Program-made: the position numbers and the translations under genes
The notes under the pieces: generated by a model
What the model saw: the letters and a program-made list of their open reading frames with translations, nothing else
What the model was told of the DNA's origin: nothing
Databases searched by the model: none
NCBI GenBank assembly: GCA_003153915.1
Contig: PMBX01000252.1
Coordinates: 9,077 to 22,548 of the forward strand
Reading direction: 5' to 3'
DNA from: Phycisphaerales bacterium
Lineage (GTDB): Bacteria; Planctomycetota; Phycisphaerae; SM23-33
Length of the DNA: 13,472 nt
Shown: one piece after another, positions 1 through 6,108 of the stretch
How positions within the stretch are numbered: position 1 is the stretch's first letter
Layout of the letters: every line of letters begins with the position of its first letter

Positions 1-507
1 ATCCGCAAGGCGCTGGCCGCATGTGGCGGATTCCTCAAGACCTTCGGCGGGCACGCGATGGCCGGGGGGCTGCGGATCGACCGCGATAAGATGGAAAATT
101 TCACCGCCGCGATGCTCACCTATGCGGGCGAGCATGTCGCGACAGAACAACTTTGCCCCCCGCTACGGATCGATGCCGAAGCGAGCCTGTCGGGCCTGGG
201 CTACAACGTCGTCGAGCATATCAGCCGCCTGGCGCCATTCGGGCAGGGCAACCCCCCGCCCGTCCTGGCGATGCGACGCTGCCGGGTACTCTCGCCGCCG
301 CGGCGAATGGGCCGCAACGGGGGAACCGTCAGCCTGATGCTTTCGCAGGGCCAGGCGTCGCTGCGAGCGGTTGGGTTCGGCATGGGTGAATTGGCCGACT
401 CGCTGGCGGGGGTAAACCAGATCGACATAGCCGCCCAGCCGGTGCTGAACCGCTATAACGGCCAGACGAGCGTGGAGCTTCAACTCCAGGATGTCCGGTG
501 GCCTTAG
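1..507 (+). CDS. recJ: Single-stranded-DNA-specific exonuclease RecJ, C-terminal part (5' truncated by window edge)
   Basis: The reading frame is open from the first base, in frame 1, and ends with TAG at 505-507, giving 168 residues of a larger protein. RecJ is a 5'-3' exonuclease on single-stranded DNA, used in recombination and mismatch repair. The fragment begins inside the DHHA1 domain, whose signature GGHAMAGG is at fragment residues 16-23. The RecJ OB-fold region follows, with the PFGQGNPPPVL segment near residues 79-89 that typically opens it, and the protein ends in a beta-rich stretch (VELQLQDVRWP). The catalytic DHH half lies outside the window. The gene converges on rny across a 143-bp gap. 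The identification rests on recognising the DHHA1/OB signature. Nothing suggests a broken gene; the truncation is only the window edge. Confidence 0.9.
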   Translation: MRKALAACGGFLKTFGGHAMAGGLRIDRDKMENFTAAMLTYAGEHVATEQLCPPLRIDAEASLSGLGYNVVEHISRLAPFGQGNPPPVLAMRRCRVLSPPRRMGRNGGTVSLMLSQGQASLRAVGFGMGELADSLAGVNQIDIAAQPVLNRYNGQTSVELQLQDVRWP

Positions 508-535
508 AGGGGTTTAACTTTGGATGTTTGCACTT

Positions 536-605
536 GGCCGGCGGGGCTTTGTCCCGCCGGCCTGACAGATGCTCGAATGCGCGGTGGGACGAAGCCCCAC
601 CGCGC
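536..605. terminator. Two tandem GC-rich perfect hairpins between convergent recJ and rny
   Basis: Hairpin 1 has a 10-bp perfect stem (536-545 with 553-562) and a 7-nt loop. Hairpin 2 has a 10-bp perfect stem (579-588 with 596-605) and a 7-nt loop. They sit in the gap where recJ (+) and rny (-) converge, so a bidirectional transcription stop or mRNA-end stabiliser is plausible. Neither is followed by a clear T-run, so a classical intrinsic terminator is not proven. The cores are inverted copies of each other: the reverse complement of 541-557 matches 584-600 at 14 of 17 positions. Two of the three differences form a compensating base pair (C-G in one stem, T-A in the other). Confidence 0.5.
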
Positions 606-650
606 TATCACCCCAATATAGAACTCTAAACGTTCTAAAACGCTCCGCGG

Positions 651-2237
651 TTATCGGGCGTATTCCACGCAACGAGTCTCCCGAAGCAGTGTCACCTTGA
701 CCTCGCCGGGATACTCCATCTCTTCCTCGATGCGCTTGGCGATATCGTGGGCGATCTTGGCCGAGAGCCGGTCGTCGACATTCTCGGGATCGACGATGAC
801 GCGGACTTCCCTGCCGGCCTGGATGGCGTAGGCCTGGCGGACGCCCTCGAAGCCCGTGGCGATTTCCTCGAGCTTCTGCAACCGCTGAACGTAACGCTCC
901 AGGGTCTCGCGGCGGGCGCCTGGGCGCGAGGCGCTGATGGCGTCGGCGGCTGCGATAATGGGCGTGTAGACGCTCTTGGCCTCGATGTCGCCGTGGTGGC
1001 CGCCGACGGCGTTGACGATCTCTTCCTTCTCGCCGTATCGCTTGCACAGGTCGGCGCCGATCTGTGGATGGCCGCCCTCGACCTCGTGGTCCACGGCCTT
1101 TCCGATATCGTGCAGCAGGCCGCAGCGCCGGGCGGTTTGGCCGTTGAGGCCAAGTTCCTCGGCGATGATCTGCCCCAGGTAGGCGACCTCCATGGAATGC
1201 TTCAGCACGTTCTGTCCATAGCTGGTGCGGAAGTGCAGCCGCCCCAGCAGATCCATAAGTTTACTGTGCAGCCCGCGGACGTTGGCCTCCACGGCGGCCT
1301 GCTTGCCGTATTCGGAAACCTGCTTGTTGACTTCCTTCTCGGTGGCGGCGACGACCTCCTCGATGCGGGTCGGATGGATCCGCCCGTCCTGGATGAGTTT
1401 CTCCAGCGAGCGGCGGGCAATTTCCCGCCGCACCGGATCGAAACCGGATACCACCACGACTCCGGGGGTATCGTCAACGATAACGTCCACGCCGGTGGCC
1501 TTCTCGAAAGCTCGGATGTTGCGGCCCTCGCGCCCGATGACGCGGCCTTTCATGTCATCGGAGGGAATATCCACCGTCGAGACGGTGGAGTCGCAGGTGT
1601 GCTCGGCGGCATAGCGCTGAATGGCGGTGATGACGATCTCGCGGGCCTGCGTTTCGGCTGTCTCACGGGCCTCGTTGAGGCGCCGATCGACGATCCGTGC
1701 CGTCTCGTCCTCCATGTCCTTCTCCATGCGTTCCAGCAGCATGGCGCGGGCCTCGTCCACGGAAAGGTTCGCCACACGCAGCAGTTGCGTCTTCTGCTGG
1801 GCGATCAAGTCGTTCATCTGGCGGTCCCTGTTGGCCAGGGCTTTTTCTTTTTCCACCAAGGCCCGTTCGGACGCCTCGGCCACGCGCTCCTTGGTGTTGA
1901 TGGATTCCAACTTTCCATCGATGATGTCCTCGCGCTTGGCCAGTCGCTTTTCCTCGGCGCGAAGTTCCTGGCGCATGACTTCGGTTTCGGCGTCGGCTTT
2001 TTCACGGCGGCGGATAAACTCGGTCTTGGCCTCCGCTTCGGCCTGGGCGAGGATCTTCTGGGCCTGGGCCTCTGCCGCTGCACGCAGGGCGGCCATCTCT
2101 TTTTCCACCACTACCCGGCGGGCCCGCTGAATCAGCCACATCACCATGGCGGTCAGCAGCACAGAGACGATGGCGGCGGAGAAAGCCAGTGCGGCGTCCT
2201 GGCCGGGCGATAAGGCGAGAAATAGGAATGCTTCCAT
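651..2237 (-). CDS. rny: Ribonuclease Y (membrane-anchored KH/HD endoribonuclease)
   Basis: This 528-residue protein has the standard RNase Y layout. An N-terminal membrane anchor lies at about residues 13-36 (ALAFSAAIVSVLLTAMVMWL). A long charged coiled coil follows to about 205, then a KH RNA-binding domain (GRVIGREGRNIRAFEKATG near 228-246). An HD domain carries His347 in KHSMEV, the His376-Asp377 pair in LLHDIGK, and the GGHHGD motif near 413-418. RNase Y makes initiating cuts in mRNA at the inner membrane face. I chose the ATG at 2237 because GGAAAGGAA lies just upstream as a ribosome binding site. An in-frame GTG at 2255 would overlap that site and add six charged residues before the anchor. 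The stop is TAA. The gene faces recJ and is preceded by a long structured region with a minus-strand promoter, so it may have a regulatory leader. Length and motifs are typical and intact. Confidence 0.95.
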   Translation of the reverse strand: MEAFLFLALSPGQDAALAFSAAIVSVLLTAMVMWLIQRARRVVVEKEMAALRAAAEAQAQKILAQAEAEAKTEFIRRREKADAETEVMRQELRAEEKRLAKREDIIDGKLESINTKERVAEASERALVEKEKALANRDRQMNDLIAQQKTQLLRVANLSVDEARAMLLERMEKDMEDETARIVDRRLNEARETAETQAREIVITAIQRYAAEHTCDSTVSTVDIPSDDMKGRVIGREGRNIRAFEKATGVDVIVDDTPGVVVVSGFDPVRREIARRSLEKLIQDGRIHPTRIEEVVAATEKEVNKQVSEYGKQAAVEANVRGLHSKLMDLLGRLHFRTSYGQNVLKHSMEVAYLGQIIAEELGLNGQTARRCGLLHDIGKAVDHEVEGGHPQIGADLCKRYGEKEEIVNAVGGHHGDIEAKSVYTPIIAAADAISASRPGARRETLERYVQRLQKLEEIATGFEGVRQAYAIQAGREVRVIVDPENVDDRLSAKIAHDIAKRIEEEMEYPGEVKVTLLRETRCVEYAR

Positions 2238-2796
2238 GGCACGTTTCCTTTCCACAGGAAGCGCGCCGGAGAGGGCAGCATCTCAGCCAAGCAGGCCCGT
2301 CCAACACCGCCACAGGCGTTGGTCCGAGGCTCCAAGGTCCGGTTCACCGCGAGCCTAGGTTCGCCCGTATCAGCTACCCGAGCCAACCTCAAGGCTGCTG
2401 CGCGGGCGATAACAACCCGCCGGCCGGCGAGTTTGAGACATCGGAGGGCAGGCCCTCGCAAGGGCCTCGCCATTCGCCGGGCCGGTCACCACGTCGTTGA
2501 ATCTCTTGCAGATTCAACCTGCGCTGACTCATGTGAACTCTATGACCCGAAGGCCTCGCCGTTCCCCACGGGAACAGCGAATCATCGGCGACCGGCGCTG
2601 CGAGGCGTCCTTTTAGCAATCTTCCCCGTTTCTTCAAACGGGGCGACACCGGCAACGCGTGCGCCCGCCGATACATCCCGACAGGCGCCGAGCGCCGCTA
2701 ATCTGACGGCCTGCTTGTCCGACACACCCCGGCCGTCGCTACCTGATACTTATACGCACCCACCGGACTGTTGGTGCGGCGGATGCCTATGAACTT
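2238..2796 (-). promoter_or_regulatory. Long hairpin-rich segment upstream of rny: structured 5' leader or unassigned large ncRNA
   Basis: This stretch has no convincing protein gene but is dense in stem-loops. Perfect stems include 2624-2631/2636-2643 (8 bp, GAAG loop on the minus strand), 2561-2566/2570-2575 (6 bp, nested in a 7-bp stem 2553-2559/2600-2606), 2496-2504/2510-2518 (9 bp, 5-nt loop), 2450-2456/2461-2467 (7 bp, 4-nt loop) and 2705-2711/2731-2737 (7 bp). A promoter at 2831-2803 would start a minus-strand RNA near 2796, and I find no T-run terminator before rny. The simplest reading is a roughly 560-nt rny leader; a processed ncRNA is the alternative. I looked for conserved cores of RNase P RNA, tmRNA, SRP RNA and common riboswitches and found none. 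RNase E of enterobacteria autoregulates through a long 5' leader, which makes a similar role for rny imaginable but unproven. Confidence 0.45.
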
Positions 2797-2802
2797 CCCT
2801 TC

Positions 2803-2831
2803 ATACTAGCTTTCGGTCCCTCGCCGGTCAA
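2803..2831 (-). promoter_or_regulatory. Sigma70-like promoter driving the rny leader/ncRNA
   Basis: On the minus strand, TTGACC (2831-2826) is followed by a 17-bp spacer and TAGTAT (2808-2803). This is a near-consensus -35 with an optimal spacer and a 4-of-6 -10. The predicted start is near 2796-2795. A 10-bp palindrome (GCGATATCGC, 2835-2844) lies just upstream of the -35 and could be an operator. The reading is by eye only. Confidence 0.5.
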
Positions 2832-2930
2832 GAAGCGATATCGCAAGAAACCGCGGAAAACCACCTAACACTGGAAATTTCATCGACTTGGTGAAGCCCT
2901 TTGACTATTGGCGGACAACCTCCAACAAGA

Positions 2931-3062
2931 CAAAAAGCGAGCTTACTGTCGCTAATAAATGGGCTTGCGTTAAGCCAAGGCAATAACGTGGACCGGAATA
3001 GCGAAAGGTGGGGGGAACCTTTCGTCCACAGCGGTGGAGGGAGCCGCTGTGTCCGGTCCACG
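2931..3062 (-). ncRNA. Candidate small RNA with three-way junction and C-rich apical loops
   Basis: Read on the minus strand, this roughly 132-nt segment has its own promoter, a compact fold and a possible terminator. An 11-bp outer stem (3062-3052 with 2997-2987) closes a three-way junction. Arm 1 is an 8-bp perfect stem (3051-3044/3034-3027) with loop CTCCCTCCA. Arm 2 is an 8-bp perfect stem (3024-3017/3009-3002) with loop TCCCCCC. The junction linkers are only 0, 2 and 4 nt. A 5-bp hairpin (2976-2972/2966-2962) and a weak terminator hairpin follow. The predicted transcription start falls at the first bases of the outer stem. C-rich loops on bacterial small RNAs commonly pair with Shine-Dalgarno sequences, so a trans-acting translational repressor is a reasonable guess. 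I do not recognise a named family. On the plus strand the same fold would expose GGA-rich loops, but the promoter and terminator favour minus. Confidence 0.55.
2932..2953 (-). terminator. Weak intrinsic terminator of the candidate small RNA
   Basis: On the minus strand, AGCGA (2953-2949), an 8-nt loop and TCGCT (2940-2936) form a 5-bp stem, with T-run 2936-2932 at its 3' end. A sixth pair is possible with one bulged base. The stem is short, so termination may be leaky or assisted by another factor. Confidence 0.4.
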
Positions 3063-3068
3063 CGACGA

Positions 3069-3097
3069 ATCATATGAGCGAAAACCCATCGCGCCAA
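3069..3097 (-). promoter_or_regulatory. Sigma70-like promoter of the candidate small RNA
   Basis: On the minus strand, TTGGCG (3097-3092), a 17-bp spacer and TATGAT (3074-3069) match the sigma70 consensus at 4 of 6 and 5 of 6 bases. The expected start is 6-8 nt downstream, at about 3063-3061. This coincides with the 5' edge of the 11-bp stem that closes the three-way junction, and that agreement is the main support. Confidence 0.55.
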
Positions 3098-3124
3098 GAA
3101 ATATCGAGAAAAACTCTACACTAA

Positions 3125-3165
3125 TGAGCGGCCTGTTTTTCCGGCCCCAAAAAACAGGCCGCTCA
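3125..3165. other. Perfect 16-bp inverted repeat between the small RNA promoter and mutS
   Basis: Positions 3125-3140 are perfectly complementary to 3150-3165, with a 9-nt loop. The stem ends in a five-base T/A tract next to the loop. No T-run follows the hairpin on either strand, so it is not a textbook terminator. It lies in the intergenic space between the divergent small RNA and mutS, and may insulate them or act in the mutS leader. Confidence 0.6.
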
Positions 3166-3200
3166 CAGGGCGGGAAAAGGTAGTGAATAGTGAGGCGAAA

Positions 3201-6005
3201 ATGCCGCTCACATGGAGCGGCGTTGCGATGGTGGATGTAGCCAATCCCGACGAACCCATGCCCGCGTGGACGCCGCCCCCGCCGCCTGGGAACGTGCATG
3301 AAACCCCCGCCCCGTTCCGTTATAGTGCTGGCGTGGAAGAATCCCCCGCGCAACTCGACACCCCGGCGATGCGGCAGTATCGCCTTTTCAAGGAACAGCA
3401 CCCCGGTTATCTGTTGCTGTTCCGCATGGGGGATTTCTACGAGACGTTTTACGAGGACGCCAAGACCGCCAGCCGGGTGTTGGGCCTGGCGCTGACCAGT
3501 CGATCCAAAGGCCCCTCGGCCGTCCCGCTGGCGGGGATTCCGTATCACGCACTGGACGGCTATCTCGCGCGGTTGGTCAAGGCCGGAGTTCGGGTGGCCA
3601 TCTGCGAGCAGGTGGAGGACCCCAGGCAGGCCACGGGCGTGGTCAAGCGGGACGTGGTCCGCCTGGTTACACCCGGAACGCTGACCGACGAGGGTCTGCT
3701 GGACCAGCGAGAGGGCAACTACGTGGCAGCTGTCTTCGGCGATTTCGGCGCTGTCGATACAACCGACGCCCGCCACGGGGATCACGCGCGCAGGCGCGGT
3801 GGGGACAACGCCTCCAAGCAGATCGGTATCGCCTGGGCGGAGCTTTCCACCGGGGCGTTCTGGGCCATGCTCGCCCCCGCCGGCCACATGACCGACGAAC
3901 TGGTCCGCATCGGCGCCGCGGAGGTGCTGATCCCGGAAGGATCGTCCATAGACACTCCGGCGTTCCGGGAATCGTTGCGCCAGTGTACCGCCGCGTCGGT
4001 GACCAGCCGGCCCGGCTGGGCGTTCGACCCCGCCGCGGCTTCGACGGTATTGAAGGACCATTTCCGCGCCGCGACGCTGGAAGGCTTCGGTTTCACCGCC
4101 TGGGACGCCTCGCTGTCTGCGGCAGGGGCGATCATCGAATATCTCCAGGCGACCCAGAAGACCGCGCTGGCACATGTCGCCTCCCTGCGTCGGTTCGACC
4201 GAGCCGATCACATGGCCATCGACGGCAACACGCTGCGATGCCTGGAGGTCTATCGCACATTGCGCGGCGGGAGGCGCGAAGGATCGCTGCTGGGCAGTAT
4301 CGACCGCACGGCTACTGGAATGGGCGCCCGAATGCTGGAGCGATGGCTGCGGTTTCCCCTGACCGGTTACAGCGCCATCTCCGCCCGCATGGACGCCGTG
4401 GAGGAGTTGCTGTCGGATCGGTCCCGCCTGGCGGCGGTGCGAGGACTTCTGGCGGAAGTCACGCAGGTCGACCGCGTCGCCGGTTCCATCGCCATGGGGC
4501 GCGCCAGGCCCAGGGAACTACTGGCGCTGGGGCATACACTGAAGCTGCTTCCTGAACTGGCCGCGGCGACGGCGGGATGCTCGTCGGACCTGATCGCGAC
4601 GCTGACGCCTCGTCTTATCGGCCTGGAACTGCCGGCGGAACTGATCTGCCGGGCCATCGACCCCGACTGCCCAAACAACCTTCGCGACGGCGGGGTCATC
4701 GCCAACGGTTTTGGAGAGGAACTGGATCGCCTCCGCCGCATCGGCAGCGACGGGCAAAGCTGGCTGGCGGACTACCAGGCTCGCCAATCCCAGCGCTGCG
4801 GCGTGGCCAACCTCAAGGTAGGGTACAACCGCGTCTTCGGTTACTACATCGAAATCACCAACGTCCATCGCGACAAAGTACCCGCCGACTACATCCGCAA
4901 GCAGACCCTCAAGAACGCCGAACGGTACATCACCGACGAACTGAAGCGGTACGAATCGGAGGCCCTCTCGGCTGGGGAACGGGCCAAGGCGATGGAGGCG
5001 CAACTGTTCGAGCAGGTGCGCAGCGAGCTGGCGCAACACGTCGCCGCCTTCCAGTCCGCCGCCGAGGCGTTGGCCACGCTGGACGTCCTGGCGGCATTGG
5101 CGCAATTGGCGATGGAGCGCAATTATCGCCGAGCGAGCATCACCCAGGATAACGTCCTGCACATCCTGGGCGGCAGGCACCCCGTGCTGGCGGAGGAGCT
5201 TCGCGAACGGTTCGTCCCCAACGACGTCCACATGGACGCCACCGACAACCGCCTGCTGATTGTCACCGGCCCCAACATGGCCGGTAAAAGCACCTATATC
5301 CGCCAGACGGCGTTGCTGGTGCTGATGGCGCAGATCGGCAGCTTCCTGCCCGCCCAGGAAGCCACCATAGGACTCGCCGACCGCATCTTCACCCGTGTCG
5401 GGGCGGCTGACGACCTTGCCGGGGGACTTTCCACCTTCATGCTGGAGATGGTCGAGACGGCAAACATCCTCCACAACGCCACCTCGCGTTCGCTGGTGAT
5501 CCTCGACGAGGTGGGGCGAGGCACGAGCACCTGCGACGGACTGGCTCTGGCGTGGGCGATCTGCGAGCATATCGCCCTGCACATCCGCTGCCGGGCGCTT
5601 TTCGCCACGCACTACCACGAGCTGACGGAACTGGAAAAGCTCCTGGACGGGACGGCCAACCTAAACGTCGCCGTGCGGGAGTGGTCCGACGAGGTGGTTT
5701 TCCTGCACAAGATCGTCCCGGGCGGGACGGACCGCAGCTACGGGGTGCACGTCGCGCGCCTGGCGGGCGTGCCCCGCGAGGTCATCGACCGCGCCAAGGC
5801 AATCCTGCCGCAAATCCAGGCCCACCTGGCCGAGGGCATGGACATGCCCGCCCTGGCCCGGCGAGCGCGAGAAGCTGCCGCCCAGATGCAGCTCTTCGCC
5901 GACCCGGCAGCCCGTGTCGCCCGCGACCTGCGAGCCATCGACCCCGACAGCCTCACGCCAGACCAGGCCATCGAGACGCTCAAAAAACTCAAGGAACAGC
6001 TTTGA
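3201..6005 (+). CDS. mutS: DNA mismatch repair protein MutS
   Basis: MutS binds mismatched or looped DNA and, as an ATP-dependent clamp, recruits MutL. From ATG 3201 the protein has 934 residues. The mismatch-binding Phe-x-Glu motif is in GDFYE (Phe79, Glu81). Connector, core and clamp regions follow. The ATPase Walker A GPNMAGKS starts at Gly690, the Walker B region is LVILDEVGRG (Asp769-Glu770), and FATHYHELTELE follows. The start is uncertain. ATG 3201 has GAGG five bases upstream and gives a proline-rich extension of 44 residues with GC-rich third positions. GTG 3333 would place the mismatch Phe at residue 35, close to Phe36 of the E. coli protein, but has no ribosome binding site. It is preceded six bases upstream by TATAGT, compatible with a leaderless message. 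GTG 3183 is a third option. The connector domain carries an extra charged segment near residues 185-208. All catalytic motifs are intact. Confidence 0.95.
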   Translation: MPLTWSGVAMVDVANPDEPMPAWTPPPPPGNVHETPAPFRYSAGVEESPAQLDTPAMRQYRLFKEQHPGYLLLFRMGDFYETFYEDAKTASRVLGLALTSRSKGPSAVPLAGIPYHALDGYLARLVKAGVRVAICEQVEDPRQATGVVKRDVVRLVTPGTLTDEGLLDQREGNYVAAVFGDFGAVDTTDARHGDHARRRGGDNASKQIGIAWAELSTGAFWAMLAPAGHMTDELVRIGAAEVLIPEGSSIDTPAFRESLRQCTAASVTSRPGWAFDPAAASTVLKDHFRAATLEGFGFTAWDASLSAAGAIIEYLQATQKTALAHVASLRRFDRADHMAIDGNTLRCLEVYRTLRGGRREGSLLGSIDRTATGMGARMLERWLRFPLTGYSAISARMDAVEELLSDRSRLAAVRGLLAEVTQVDRVAGSIAMGRARPRELLALGHTLKLLPELAAATAGCSSDLIATLTPRLIGLELPAELICRAIDPDCPNNLRDGGVIANGFGEELDRLRRIGSDGQSWLADYQARQSQRCGVANLKVGYNRVFGYYIEITNVHRDKVPADYIRKQTLKNAERYITDELKRYESEALSAGERAKAMEAQLFEQVRSELAQHVAAFQSAAEALATLDVLAALAQLAMERNYRRASITQDNVLHILGGRHPVLAEELRERFVPNDVHMDATDNRLLIVTGPNMAGKSTYIRQTALLVLMAQIGSFLPAQEATIGLADRIFTRVGAADDLAGGLSTFMLEMVETANILHNATSRSLVILDEVGRGTSTCDGLALAWAICEHIALHIRCRALFATHYHELTELEKLLDGTANLNVAVREWSDEVVFLHKIVPGGTDRSYGVHVARLAGVPREVIDRAKAILPQIQAHLAEGMDMPALARRAREAAAQMQLFADPAARVARDLRAIDPDSLTPDQAIETLKKLKEQL
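3203..3221 (+). other. Small hairpin sharing arms with the upstream 16-bp inverted repeat
   Basis: GCCGCTC (3203-3209) pairs with GAGCGGC (3215-3221) around a 5-nt loop. The first arm belongs to a 10-nt direct repeat, GCCGCTCACA, also present at 3158-3167. The two hairpins could therefore trade strands: 3126-3132 with 3203-3209, or 3158-3164 with 3215-3221. It overlaps the proposed mutS ATG region. Confidence 0.45.
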
Positions 6006-6019
6006 GTCCCCCAGCGACG

Positions 6020-6047
6020 TTGACGAACCGCCGCTCCCTCGTATCAT
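6020..6047 (+). promoter_or_regulatory. Sigma70-like promoter of the cstA-unknown-lemA set
   Basis: TTGACG (6020-6025), a 16-bp spacer and TATCAT (6042-6047) lie in the 103-bp gap after mutS. The predicted start near 6054 would leave a leader of about 55 nt before cstA. This suggests that the three plus-strand genes that follow are transcribed independently of mutS. Confidence 0.6.
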
Positions 6048-6108
6048 AGGGCCAAGTCGGACCGTTTGAGTTCCGCGTCGATAACATCGGTGGGGCAGAG
6101 GTGAGGCA

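Noticed and set aside
747..2213. 488-codon open frame antisense to rny
   Set aside because: It is a mirror of the GC-biased rny codons; rny has full family motifs and this frame has none.
2153..2473. 106-codon minus-strand open frame running into rny
   Set aside because: It overlaps the rny start in another frame, is Arg/Ala-rich without a domain, and covers the structured leader.
2319..2792. 157-codon plus-strand open frame between rny and mutS
   Set aside because: Composition is low in hydrophobic core residues with no recognisable domain. It runs antisense through perfect hairpins, and a minus-strand promoter explains the region better as RNA.
2256..2830. RNase P RNA, tmRNA or SRP RNA
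   Set aside because: The conserved cores (for example GAGGAAAGTCCGGGC and the AGA...GGCTTA end of RNase P, the CCA-ended T-arm of tmRNA, the GGAAGCA domain of SRP RNA) are absent on both strands. A short AGTCCGG match alone is chance-level.
2998..3051. CsrA-binding sponge on the plus strand (GGA in both apical loops)
   Set aside because: It is possible in principle, but the promoter and terminator signals are on the minus strand, so the C-rich-loop reading is preferred.
2987..3062. Hammerhead-type ribozyme in the three-way junction
   Set aside because: The three-stem layout is similar, but the CTGATGA and GAAA core sequences are not at the junction on either strand.
2970..4211. 413-codon minus-strand frame antisense to mutS and the small RNA region
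   Set aside because: It is a shadow of mutS codon bias, with no domain and no ribosome binding site I can support.
4518..5618. 366-codon minus-strand frame antisense to the mutS core and ATPase
   Set aside because: It is antisense to a fully conserved coding region, and its product has no recognisable features.
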